Positions 35,819 through 44,379 of a DNA stretch of 64,000 nt are shown here, one piece after another. The translations under genes and the position numbers were made by a program. The stretch is from Roseiarcus sp037446355. GTDB lineage: Bacteria; Pseudomonadota; Alphaproteobacteria; Rhizobiales; Beijerinckiaceae. Position 1 is the stretch's first letter; every line of letters begins with the position of its first letter. Location of the stretch: positions 1-64,000 of the forward strand of contig JBBIIT010000011.1 in assembly GCA_037446355.1 (NCBI GenBank), in the 5' to 3' direction. The notes below the pieces were generated by a model. That model did not search any database. It saw only the letters and a list, made by a program, of their open reading frames with translations, and was not told where the DNA came from.

Positions 35819-36060
35819 GTAACTCAACCCTTCCCCAGCGCCGGGCGAATCTCGCCTGCGCTCAAAACCCATCGGGCCGGAAACCCGCCCAGCCTGTCGG
35901 CGCGGCTTATAGACGCGCGCGCCCCACAACGTCAACCGCGACAGCGCAAATTCGGCTGGTGAAAAAATTATGACGATGTTAACGCAACTGGCACGACATT
36001 TGTTTGGCATCGGACAATTTCGTCGCATCGCGCCAGCCGGGGCTGGCCACGGGGATCGAG

Positions 36061-36867
36061 ATGGCGGAGCGCGCCAGACGCCGCAGGGCGTTGATCATTT
36101 TGCACCAGGCCCATTCGACGCCGGGGCGAATCGGTAAGCGCCTGCAAGCGCAAGGCGTCGAACTCGACGTGCGCCGACCCGCGCTCGGCGACGAGCTTCC
36201 GACCGACATGGAAACCCATGACGGCGTGGTCGTGTTCGGCGGCCCGATGAGCGCCAACGACTCGGACGAATGGGTCAAGCGAGAGATTGACTGGCTCGCC
36301 CTGCCGCTGCGCCGGCAAAGGCCGTTTCTCGGAGTATGCCTGGGCGCGCAGATGCTCGCGCGCCACCTTGGCGCCCGCGTTTACGCCCATCCTGAGCAGC
36401 GCGGCGAGGCCGGGTATTATCCACTGCGACCGACCGCCGCGGCGGACCGGCTGTGCGGGCGGCGCTTTCCGCGCTTCGCGTATCAATGGCACTTCGACGG
36501 CTTCGACCTGCCGTGCGGCGGCGAACTGCTGGCCTCGGGCCCGGGCGATTTTCCCAATCAGGCCTTTCGCTATGGCCGCAACGCGGTGGCGCTGCAATTC
36601 CATCCCGAAGTGACCTATCAGATGATGTGCCGCTGGACGACGCGCGCCGCCGAGAAGCTGACCCGCCCCGGCGCGCAGCCGCCGCGCCAGCATCTCGAAG
36701 GTTGGTTCCAGCACGACGGCGCGGTGGCGACTTGGCTCGACGCCTTCCTTGGCGACTGGATCGCCGACCGCCTGGCGCCGATGCGCGAGGAGGCCCAAAC
36801 CACCGCGACGCGTCGCGCCTTCGCCGGGCGTCGCGTGGAGCCGCTCGTCGCGGCCTCCGCGCGCTAA
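36061..36867 (+). CDS. Glutamine amidotransferase (class I) family protein
   Basis: The 268-residue protein is a class I glutaminase-fold protein: FLGVCLGAQMLARHLGARVY carries the nucleophilic Cys, and the catalytic His-Glu lies in VALQFHPEVTYQMM. It has no attached synthase domain, so it resembles the stand-alone GuaA-like amidotransferases whose substrates are mostly unknown. The ATG at 36061 is preferred to a TTG at 36004. Its stop overlaps the convergent xseA stop. Confidence 0.87.
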   Translation: MAERARRRRALIILHQAHSTPGRIGKRLQAQGVELDVRRPALGDELPTDMETHDGVVVFGGPMSANDSDEWVKREIDWLALPLRRQRPFLGVCLGAQMLARHLGARVYAHPEQRGEAGYYPLRPTAAADRLCGRRFPRFAYQWHFDGFDLPCGGELLASGPGDFPNQAFRYGRNAVALQFHPEVTYQMMCRWTTRAAEKLTRPGAQPPRQHLEGWFQHDGAVATWLDAFLGDWIADRLAPMREEAQTTATRRAFAGRRVEPLVAASAR

Positions 36868-38423
36868 AACAACGAACTCTGGTCTTCATCGTCGCGTTGA
36901 CGCCGGGCGCGTTTGGGCGCGCCGCCGCCGACCGCCGCCGAGACCTCGCCGTCCGCGAATTCGATTCGCAGACTTTGTCCGCGCGCGATTTCGGCGGCGC
37001 GCCGCAGCGGCGAGCCGTTTTCGTCGCGCACGAGCGCGAAGCCGCGCGCCAATACGCTGCGATAGCTGACCGCGCCCAACAATTGCGCCGCCGCGCCAAG
37101 ACGCGCGCGGCGCGCGCGCGAGGCGTCGTCATAGGCGCGGCGCAAGCGCGCTTCCAGCTTCGGCAGTGCGGTTCCTCGATCCTGCGCGCGCCGCACAGCG
37201 TCGCGCCGGGCCTCGCGCAGATATGCGGCCGCGGCAATCGTCAGCGCCTCGCGGGGCCTTAGCGTAAGCGCCGCTCCGGCGCGCTGCAATCTTTGCGCGA
37301 GCGCGCGCTGGCGTTCGCGCGCGGCGGCGGCATGGGCCTTGGGCGAATGGGCGGCCAGACGGCGCGAGAGCAGGGCGAGCCGCAGCGCGCGCGCGTCGAA
37401 CCCTTCTCTCGCGCGCGCTTTCAGCTCCGCGCGAGCCTGATCGAGGCGCTGACGCGGCCCGGCCAGCACCGCTTCGGCCGAAGGCAGCGCGCGGGCGAGC
37501 GCGCGAAAGTCGCTTCGCCTTCGCTGCGCGAGCCGCAAAATTGCGCCGCGACCGCGCGCGTCGAGATCGACGAGCCTGGCGATCAATTCGCCGCGCACGG
37601 GCACGCTGAGTTCGGCCGCCGCCGTCGGCGTCGGGGCGCGCAGATCCGCGGCGTGGTCGATCAGCGTCCAGTCGGTTTCGTGGCCGACGGCGGCGATGAG
37701 CGGAATATCGCTTTCCGCCGCCGCGCGCACAACGATTTCCTCGTTGAAACCCCAGAGGTCTTCGAGCGAGCCGCCGCCGCGCGCGACGATCAAGAGATCG
37801 GGCCTCGGGATTTTGCCGTCCGCCGGCAACGCGTTGAAGCCGCGAATGGCGCCCGCGACTTCGGCCGCCGAAGTCTCGCCCTGCACGCGCACCGGCCAGA
37901 CCAGCACATGTACGGGAAAGCGGTCGGACAAGCGATGCAGGATGTCGCGGATGACGGCGCCGGTCGGCGAAGTGACGACGCCGATCACGCGCGGCATATA
38001 GGGCGGCAATTGCTTGCGCGCGGGATCGAACAGGCCCTCGGCGGCAAGCTTCCTGCGCCTGGCTTCGAGCAGCGCCATCAGTGCGCCGACGCCCGCCGGC
38101 TCGATCGATTCGATGATGATCTGATAGGCCGACTTGCCGGGGAAGGTGGTGATCTTGCCGGTGGCGATCACCTCGAGGCCCTCCTCCGGACGCACGCGCA
38201 TCCGGCCGAAGACGCCCTTCCAGATCACAGCGTCGAGCCGCGCTCCGGCGTCCTTGATCGAAAAATAGACGTGGCCGGAGGAATGCGGGCCGCGATAGCC
38301 CGAGATTTCGCCGCGCACCCGGACGTAACCGAAGCGGTCCTCGAGCGTGCGCTTCAGCGCCCCCGCGAGTTCGCTGACGGTGATTTCGGTCGCGTTGGAG
38401 GCGATCGCGTCGGATTCGGCCAT
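36864..38423 (-). CDS. xseA: Exodeoxyribonuclease VII large subunit
   Basis: XseA is the catalytic subunit of the single-strand DNA exonuclease. The 519-residue protein has an N-terminal OB-fold (VRVRGEISGYRGPHSSGHVYFSIKDAGARLDAVIWKG), the catalytic region GVVTSPTGAVIRDILHRLSDRFP... LLIVARGGGSLEDLWGFNEEIVVRAAAESDIPLIAAVGHETDWTLIDHAADLRAPTPTAAAE, and a long coiled-coil C-terminus. It is slightly longer than average because of the acidic/basic tail. The small subunit xseB is not in the window. Confidence 0.95.
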   Translation of the reverse strand: MAESDAIASNATEITVSELAGALKRTLEDRFGYVRVRGEISGYRGPHSSGHVYFSIKDAGARLDAVIWKGVFGRMRVRPEEGLEVIATGKITTFPGKSAYQIIIESIEPAGVGALMALLEARRRKLAAEGLFDPARKQLPPYMPRVIGVVTSPTGAVIRDILHRLSDRFPVHVLVWPVRVQGETSAAEVAGAIRGFNALPADGKIPRPDLLIVARGGGSLEDLWGFNEEIVVRAAAESDIPLIAAVGHETDWTLIDHAADLRAPTPTAAAELSVPVRGELIARLVDLDARGRGAILRLAQRRRSDFRALARALPSAEAVLAGPRQRLDQARAELKARAREGFDARALRLALLSRRLAAHSPKAHAAAARERQRALAQRLQRAGAALTLRPREALTIAAAAYLREARRDAVRRAQDRGTALPKLEARLRRAYDDASRARRARLGAAAQLLGAVSYRSVLARGFALVRDENGSPLRRAAEIARGQSLRIEFADGEVSAAVGGGAPKRARRQRDDEDQSSLF

Positions 38424-38547
38424 GGCGCGACTATGCCCGAGGGCGCCGCCGGGGGCCAGTGGCGCATCGCCATCATCCCGCCGTCTTGTCTCGGCACAAG
38501 CCTTTGGTTAATCGGGGGCGCGCGCCGGGGATCGCCGCGCCACAGCG

Positions 38548-39783
38548 ATGGACCCTAGAGGATTCGCGCCAGCGATGCGGTTTTTGTTTTCGGCCCGGGC
38601 CGCCGGCAAGGCGCGGCGGAACTGGATGGCGGCCCTGGTCGCCGCGATCGGGCTCGGCGTCGTGCTCGTCCGCCCCGAAACCGCGCTCTCGCAAGGAGCC
38701 GAATGCGACCGGCTACGCCAAGCCATTGCCGACGCATCCCGCAACAATCAGGGCGCGCAGTTCCAGGCGGCGGCGGAGCGCCAGCGCGGCGAACTCGATC
38801 GCACCCAGGCCTATGCGCGCTCGATCGGCTGCGACAACAAGAAATTCCTCATTTTCGGATCGGATCCGCCGGCCCAATGCGGGCAGATCAACGGCCAGAT
38901 CGCACGGATGCGGGCCAATCTCGACGATCTCTCAGTGCGCGCCGGCGGCGGCCCGGGCGGGCGCGGCGAACTGATCGCGCGCTACAACGCCCAGTGCACG
39001 AACCAGGCGCAGAAGTCTCCGGGTCTGCTCGATGCGCTGTTCGGCGGGCAGCCGAGCGCGAACGACGCTCCTGTCGACCAACCGCTCACCCCGGACGGCT
39101 CGCTGGTCGAGAAGCCCGGCGAAGCGCGCGCGGGTTCGAAGGCGGTCTGCGTTCGCGCCTGCGACGGCGCCTTCTTCCCGGTTTCCTATTCGGCGAGCGG
39201 CGGACGCCTCGACGGGCTCGAGGACATGTGCCGCGCCCTGTGCCCGAATGCGGACGTCGCCCTCTACACTTATCCGGCCAGCGGCGAAATCGAGCAGGCT
39301 GTGTCGATCAATGGCGCGCGTTACATGGACAGTCCGACGGCGCTGAAATTCCGGCAGTCGTTCGACTCGACCTGCTCGTGCCGCCGCCGCGGCCAGAGTT
39401 GGGCGCAGGCGCTCGTCAACGCCGAGGCCAAGCTCGGCCAACAGGGCAAGACCGACATCATTGTCACCGCCGAGAAATCGGCCGAAATGTCGCGCCCCAA
39501 GATCGACTCCAAATCCGATCCGAAGACAAAGGCGGCGGGGGCGGCCACGGCCACGGCCGCGACGGCCAAGTCCGGACTGAAGATCGCGCCCGGGACCGAC
39601 GTCAACGGAGTCGACACGACCTTGAGTCAGCAGACGGCGACCATCAGCCGCGAAGCCTCGGGCATCGCCGGCGGCGACGCCAAGGCGGGCGCCGTGGTCG
39701 GCGAAGATCAGGGACGTACGATCGAGACGATCGGCCCGGACGGCGTCAAGCGCAAGGTCAGGATAGTCGGGCCGACGCTCTAG
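38548..39783 (+). CDS. DUF2865 domain-containing exported protein
   Basis: The roughly 411-residue product has a signal/anchor segment (AALVAAIGLGVVLVRP, then TALSQG) and a Cys-rich region typical of DUF2865, with CVRACDGAFFPVSYSASGGRLDGLEDMCRALCPNADVALYTYP and CSCRRRG. DUF2865 occurs mainly in Rhizobiales; function is unknown and the location is probably periplasmic. The C-terminal third is low-complexity. An ATG at 38575 is an alternative start. The 3' end overlaps the convergent gltX end by 26 bases. Confidence 0.87.
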   Translation: MDPRGFAPAMRFLFSARAAGKARRNWMAALVAAIGLGVVLVRPETALSQGAECDRLRQAIADASRNNQGAQFQAAAERQRGELDRTQAYARSIGCDNKKFLIFGSDPPAQCGQINGQIARMRANLDDLSVRAGGGPGGRGELIARYNAQCTNQAQKSPGLLDALFGGQPSANDAPVDQPLTPDGSLVEKPGEARAGSKAVCVRACDGAFFPVSYSASGGRLDGLEDMCRALCPNADVALYTYPASGEIEQAVSINGARYMDSPTALKFRQSFDSTCSCRRRGQSWAQALVNAEAKLGQQGKTDIIVTAEKSAEMSRPKIDSKSDPKTKAAGAATATAATAKSGLKIAPGTDVNGVDTTLSQQTATISREASGIAGGDAKAGAVVGEDQGRTIETIGPDGVKRKVRIVGPTL

Positions 39784-41095
39784 CGCGCCCGATCAACGGC
39801 AACAGCGCGGCGAGTTCGGGTCCGGATTCGCGGCCCGTCAGCGCAAGGCGCAAGGGGTGAAAGAGTTCGCGTCCCTTGCGGCCGGTCGCTTTCTTCAACG
39901 TCGCGGTCCACTCGCCCCAGGTCGCGGCGCTCCAAGGTTCCGCCGGTAGCGCCTGCGCGGCTTGAGCGAGGAAGTCGGCGTCCTCGACAATACCGCCGGC
40001 CTCTCCGTGAACCACTTCCCACCAGTCGCGCGCCTCCTCGAAGCGCGCGAGATTGCCGCGCACCGCGAGCCAGAACGGCTCCGCCCCGGCGCCGGTCACG
40101 CCTAGGGCCGCGAGCCGAGCGCGCGCCGCGTCGAACGCCATCATATGCAGCGTGCGCGCCGAAAGCGCGCGCAACTCGGCCTCGTCGAAGCGCGCGGCGG
40201 CCTGGCTGAGGCGAGAGAGATCGAAATTAGCGGCGAGTTCGTCGAGCGAAGCGATGGGACGCACCGACTCGGCCGAGCCGACCAGCACCGCCAGCGCCGC
40301 CGCCGCGAGCGCCTCGACGCCGCTTTCGCGCAGTGAGGAGATCGACAACGCGCCGGTCCGCTTGGAGAGCCCCTCGCCGTTGGCGTCGGTCAGCAGATTG
40401 TGATGGCCGAACATCGGCGCGTGGCCGGCGAGCGCCTCGAATATCTGGATTTGTACGGCGGTATTGGTGACGTGATCCTCGCCGCGAATGACGTGAGTGA
40501 CGCCAAGATCGACGTCGTCGGCCACCGAAGGCAGCGTGTAGAGATAGGAGCCGTCCTCGCGGCGCAACACCGGATCGGACAGCGAAGCGCAGTCGATATG
40601 GCTGGGTCCGCGCACCAGATCGTCCCAGCGCACGGTCGTCGGCGCCAGCTTGAAACGCCAGTGCGGGCGCCGGCCCGAAGCCTCGAGCGCCGCGCGCTCG
40701 GCTTCGGAGAGACGCAGCGCGGCGCGGTCGTAGATCGGCGGCTTGCCCAGCGCCTGCTGTCGCTTGCGGCGGCGGTCGAGTTCTTCCGAGGTTTCGTAGC
40801 AAGGATAAAGTCGGCCCTGCTCGCGCAAGGCGTTGGCTGCCGCATCGTACAGCGACACGCGCTGCGACTGCCGCTCCACCAGGTCCGCACGGATACCGAG
40901 CCAGGCCAAATCCACCTCGATCGCCTCGGCGTATTCGACGCGCGAACGCTCCAGATCCGTGTCGTCGAAGCGCAGGATGAACTTGCCATGATGACGGCGC
41001 GCGAACAGCCAGTTCAGCAATGCGGTGCGCGCATTGCCGATATGGATACGGCCGGTCGGCGAGGGCGCAAAACGAACAACAGGGGCGGCGGACAT
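39758..41095 (-). CDS. gltX: Glutamate--tRNA ligase
   Basis: GltX charges tRNA(Glu) and, in many alphaproteobacteria, also tRNA(Gln) for later amidation. The 445-residue class I synthetase has the HIGH-type motif RIHIGNARTALLNW, an ITHVIRGEDHVTNT region and the KMSKS equivalent GEGLSKRTGALSI. The ATG at 41095 with AAGG seven bases upstream gives the shortest credible form; an ATG at 41107 is possible. Alphaproteobacteria often carry two gltX copies, so this may be one of two. Confidence 0.94.
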   Translation of the reverse strand: MSAAPVVRFAPSPTGRIHIGNARTALLNWLFARRHHGKFILRFDDTDLERSRVEYAEAIEVDLAWLGIRADLVERQSQRVSLYDAAANALREQGRLYPCYETSEELDRRRKRQQALGKPPIYDRAALRLSEAERAALEASGRRPHWRFKLAPTTVRWDDLVRGPSHIDCASLSDPVLRREDGSYLYTLPSVADDVDLGVTHVIRGEDHVTNTAVQIQIFEALAGHAPMFGHHNLLTDANGEGLSKRTGALSISSLRESGVEALAAAALAVLVGSAESVRPIASLDELAANFDLSRLSQAAARFDEAELRALSARTLHMMAFDAARARLAALGVTGAGAEPFWLAVRGNLARFEEARDWWEVVHGEAGGIVEDADFLAQAAQALPAEPWSAATWGEWTATLKKATGRKGRELFHPLRLALTGRESGPELAALLPLIGRARASARLS

Positions 41096-41175
41096 AGCGG
41101 CCTTCATAGAAGCGTCGCGCGTGCGCGGCAATATGCGCCATCGCCCGATTCGTACGACGGGCGCTAGGATATATT

Positions 41176-42324
41176 ATGACGATTTCCGCCCTGGCCGCAG
41201 GAGTGGCGGCCGTGAGTCTAGGCCTCCACGTCGCGAGCGCGGCGGTGGCGGCGCGCCGTTGCCGCAACTCGAAGGCCGCCGATCCCGCCCCCAATCCGCC
41301 GCCGCCCGTCTCGATCGTGCAACCGCTTTGCGGGGTGGAGACGTTTTCGCGCGAAACGCTCGCCTCGATCTTCGCGCTCGACTATCCCGACTACGAGATT
41401 CTCTTTTGCATCGCCGACGGCGCCGATCCGGCGGCGCCGCTGGTGCGAGGCTTTATGTCCGCGCATCCAAATATCCCGGCGCGTCTGCTGATCGGCGACG
41501 ATCGCGTCAGCGCCAATCCGAAACTGAACAACATCGTCAAAGGTTGGAAGGCGGCGCGACACGGCTGGATCGTCATCGCCGATTCCAATGTGCTGATGCC
41601 CAAGGACTACATCCAGCGCTTGCAGTCGCGCTGGCGCCCCGACACCGGCATCGTTTGCGCCCCGCCGATCGGCGCGCGCCCGCTAGGCTTCGCCGCCCAA
41701 CTCGAATGCGCGTTCCTCAACACCTATCAGGCGCGCTGGCAATATGCGGGCGAGGGGGTCGGCTACGGCTTCGCCCAGGGCAAGACGATGTTTTGGCGGC
41801 GGGACATATTGGAGGCGGGCGGCGGCATCGAGGCGCTGGGGGCCGAGATCGCCGAGGACGCGGCCTCGACCAAGCTGGTGCACCGGCAAGGATTGCGCGC
41901 CCATCTCGTCGACCGGCCGTTCGCGCAGCCGCTCGGGCGGCGGCGGCTTGGCGAAGTCTGGAAGCGTCAGTTGCGCTGGGCGCGGCTACGGCGCGCGACA
42001 TTCGCAATCTACTATCTGCCCGAGATTTTCACGACCAGCCTGTTCACGCTGGTCGCCGCCGCGCTCGGCGCGGCCGAGCTTGGACTGAGTTCGTTCACGG
42101 CTTTCGCGCTCGCCGCCGCGATCTGGTACGGAACGGAGGCGGCGCTCGCGTGGGCGGCCGACTGGCCGCGCTCCTGGCTCTCGCCGCTCGCCTGGGCCTT
42201 GCGCGATCTCATGTTGCCCTGGCTTTGGGTGCAAGGATGGATCGGCGACAATTTTGAATGGCGCGGAAATGCGATGACCGTCGACGAGGACTCATGGGCC
42301 GCCGACGGCGCCGGACGGGGCTAG
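41176..42324 (+). CDS. GT21-like glycosyltransferase (ceramide glucosyltransferase / HpnI-like)
   Basis: The 382-residue membrane protein has an N-terminal transmembrane helix, a GT2-type catalytic domain and C-terminal membrane helices. It carries the GT21 order: DYPDYEILFCIADGADP, the metal-binding-type IADSNVLMPKD, an IAEDAASTKLV acid, and the RQLRW motif (Q/R-x-x-R-W). This pattern is shared by ceramide glucosyltransferases and HpnI-type hopanoid N-acetylglucosaminyltransferases. The acceptor cannot be chosen from sequence alone. Its stop overlaps the convergent small gene's stop in CTAG. Confidence 0.85.
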   Translation: MTISALAAGVAAVSLGLHVASAAVAARRCRNSKAADPAPNPPPPVSIVQPLCGVETFSRETLASIFALDYPDYEILFCIADGADPAAPLVRGFMSAHPNIPARLLIGDDRVSANPKLNNIVKGWKAARHGWIVIADSNVLMPKDYIQRLQSRWRPDTGIVCAPPIGARPLGFAAQLECAFLNTYQARWQYAGEGVGYGFAQGKTMFWRRDILEAGGGIEALGAEIAEDAASTKLVHRQGLRAHLVDRPFAQPLGRRRLGEVWKRQLRWARLRRATFAIYYLPEIFTTSLFTLVAAALGAAELGLSSFTAFALAAAIWYGTEAALAWAADWPRSWLSPLAWALRDLMLPWLWVQGWIGDNFEWRGNAMTVDEDSWAADGAGRG

Positions 42325-42587
42325 CGCGCGCACGCGATCTCTTTCGGCTGACAGGCGATTCCCGGCGTCGAGCAATGCGCGGCGCCTGAGGCGTCGCGCA
42401 GGCAAGTCGCGCAGCCGTCGTTCCATTCCAGGCAAGTCAAATTACCGGCGCCATAACTTTGCAGCGTCGCCGCTTCAGGCGCGGGAACCGCGGGCGCCGC
42501 GTCGTCGGCGAGGGCGGGCGATAGAGCGCAGACCGCCAACATCAGCGCGGCGTACAGGCGGGCGACAGTAAGCCGAGCGTTCGTCAT
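42321..42587 (-). CDS. Small cysteine-rich exported protein
   Basis: This 88-residue product has a signal peptide (LYAALMLAVCALSPALA-DD). Its mature part has six cysteines (LTCLEWNDGCATCLRDASGAAHCSTPGIACQPKEIACAR), suggesting a disulfide-stabilised periplasmic domain. No family is recognised. It lies about 40 bases downstream of serA on the same strand. Confidence 0.6.
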   Translation of the reverse strand: MTNARLTVARLYAALMLAVCALSPALADDAAPAVPAPEAATLQSYGAGNLTCLEWNDGCATCLRDASGAAHCSTPGIACQPKEIACAR

Positions 42588-42627
42588 GCCCGGTTTTTCG
42601 CCCGCCGCCGCGCGTTTGGCAATGGCC

Positions 42628-44208
42628 TCAGAACGTCAGCGCCTTGGCCTGGCGCACGCCCTGGATCTTGCTGACTTTGGCCAGCACTTCGTCGGGCGCC
42701 CTGCCGTCGATCGAGACCAGCGCGATCGCCGAACCGCCCTCCTCGTCGCGCCCGAGCGCGAAAGTGGCGATGTTGACGCCGGCCTCGCCCAGCAAACCCG
42801 CGAACTTGCCGATGAAGCCGGGCTTGTCCTCGTTGGTGACATAGATCATCGACGGAGTGAATTCGGCGTCGACCTTGATGCCCTTGATCGCGAGGATGCG
42901 CGGCTTGCCGTCATGGAATACGGTGCCCCCGACCGATCGCTCCTGCTTCTCGGTCGTCACCGAAAGCGTGATGAAGCTCTCGTAGTCGGCGCGCGACTCG
43001 CGCGTCACTTCATCGATGACGATGCCGCGATGGGCGGCGACCGAGGGCGCCGAAACAACATTGATGTCGGCCATCGAGGGCCGCAACAGTCCGGCGATCG
43101 CGGCTGACGTCAGCGCCTTGGTCTTCAGTTTCGCGACCGCGCCCTCGTAGGTGATCGTCACCTTCAGGATCGGCGAATCCGTGAGTTGGCCGGCGAATGA
43201 GCCGAGCCCCTGGGCGAGCGCGATGAACGGCTTCAGGCGCGGCGCCTCTTCGGCGGTGATCGAAGGGAAGTTGACGGCGTTGGAGATCGCGCCGCGCGTC
43301 AGGTAGTCCGACATCTGCTCGGCGACCTGCAACGCGACATTCTCCTGCGCCTCCGAGGTCGAAGCGCCCAGATGCGGCGTCGCGACGACATTGGGATGGC
43401 CGAACAGCGGATTCTTGGTCGCCGGCTCCTCGATGAACACGTCGAACGCCGCACCCGCCACATGGCCGGAATCGAGCGCCGCCCGGAGCGCGACTTCGTC
43501 AACCAGACCGCCGCGGGCGCAATTGATGATGCGCACGCCCTTCTTGGTCTTGGCGATATTCTCGGCCGAGAGAATGTTCTTGGTCTGGGCCGTCATTGGC
43601 GTGTGCAGCGTGATGACGTCGGCCTTGGCGAGCAACGTGTCGAGATCGACTTTCTCGACGCCGATCTCGGCGGCGCGCTCCTCGCTCAGGAACGGATCGA
43701 AGGCGACGACCCGCATCTTGAGGCCGATGCCGCGCTCGGCGACGATCGAGCCGATATTGCCGCAACCGATGATGCCGAGCGTCTTGCCCGTGATCTCGAC
43801 GCCCATGAAGCGGTTCTTCTCCCACTTGCCGGCCTGCGTCGAGACGTCGGCGGTCGGGATCTGGCGCGCGAGCGCGAACATCATCGCGATCGCGTGTTCG
43901 GCCGTCGTAATCGAATTGCCGAACGGGGTGTTCATCACGATCACGCCGCGCGCGGTGGCGGCGGGAATGTCGACGTTGTCGACGCCGATGCCGGCGCGGC
44001 CGATCACTTTCAGCTTGGTGGCGTGTTCGAGCAGCTTGGCCGTGACTTTGGTGTTGGAGCGGATGGCGAGGCCGTCATAGTCGCCGATGATCTTGGCGAG
44101 TTCTTCCTTGTCGAGACCGGGCTTCACATCGACTTCGACGCCGCGCTCCTTGAAGATGGCGACGGCGGCGGGGGAGAGTTTATCGGAGATGAGAACGCGA
44201 GGAGCCAT
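42628..44208 (-). CDS. serA: D-3-phosphoglycerate dehydrogenase
   Basis: SerA oxidises 3-phosphoglycerate in the first committed step of serine synthesis. The 526-residue long form has the substrate-binding domain, the NAD-binding GKTLGIIGCGNIGSIVAERG, the catalytic Arg/Glu/His set (NCARGGLVDE, VVATPHLGAST), an intervening ASB domain and a C-terminal ACT domain (IYVTNEDKPGFIGKFAGLLGEAGVNIATFALGR). It lies downstream of serC on the same strand with a palindromic repeat between them. Confidence 0.96.
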   Translation of the reverse strand: MAPRVLISDKLSPAAVAIFKERGVEVDVKPGLDKEELAKIIGDYDGLAIRSNTKVTAKLLEHATKLKVIGRAGIGVDNVDIPAATARGVIVMNTPFGNSITTAEHAIAMMFALARQIPTADVSTQAGKWEKNRFMGVEITGKTLGIIGCGNIGSIVAERGIGLKMRVVAFDPFLSEERAAEIGVEKVDLDTLLAKADVITLHTPMTAQTKNILSAENIAKTKKGVRIINCARGGLVDEVALRAALDSGHVAGAAFDVFIEEPATKNPLFGHPNVVATPHLGASTSEAQENVALQVAEQMSDYLTRGAISNAVNFPSITAEEAPRLKPFIALAQGLGSFAGQLTDSPILKVTITYEGAVAKLKTKALTSAAIAGLLRPSMADINVVSAPSVAAHRGIVIDEVTRESRADYESFITLSVTTEKQERSVGGTVFHDGKPRILAIKGIKVDAEFTPSMIYVTNEDKPGFIGKFAGLLGEAGVNIATFALGRDEEGGSAIALVSIDGRAPDEVLAKVSKIQGVRQAKALTF

Positions 44209-44220
44209 GGGAAGGAACCT

Positions 44221-44375
44221 TTTGGGCGAACCCTTTTCCCGTTTCGCGGGAAAAGGCGTCGGCGCGGCCGACGGATGAGGGGAAAGTGGGATCGAAATGA
44301 GGGCGTCGCTTTGCGGCGAGCGCCCCTCTTGGGCGATTCGCGAAACCTTCTCCCGCGCGAGCGGGAGAGGAGATT
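44221..44375 (-). repeat. Rhizobiales-type mosaic palindromic intergenic element
   Basis: The serC-serA spacer contains two strong hairpins. One is a perfect 10-bp stem (CCTTTTCCCG/CGGGAAAAGG) with a 5-base loop at 44232-44256. The other has a CTCCCGC/GCGGGAG stem near 44351-44368. Between them lie GTCGGC-type palindromes and a GAGGGG-type segment. This arrangement resembles the RIME-like palindromic elements repeated through Rhizobiales genomes. It may also end or stabilise the serC transcript. Copy number elsewhere could not be checked. Confidence 0.55.
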
Positions 44376-44379
44376 TTCG

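Noticed and set aside
35819..36060. Possible replication origin next to rpsT
   Set aside because: rpsT is often near dnaA in Rhizobiales, but no dnaA gene or TTATCCACA-type boxes are seen here.
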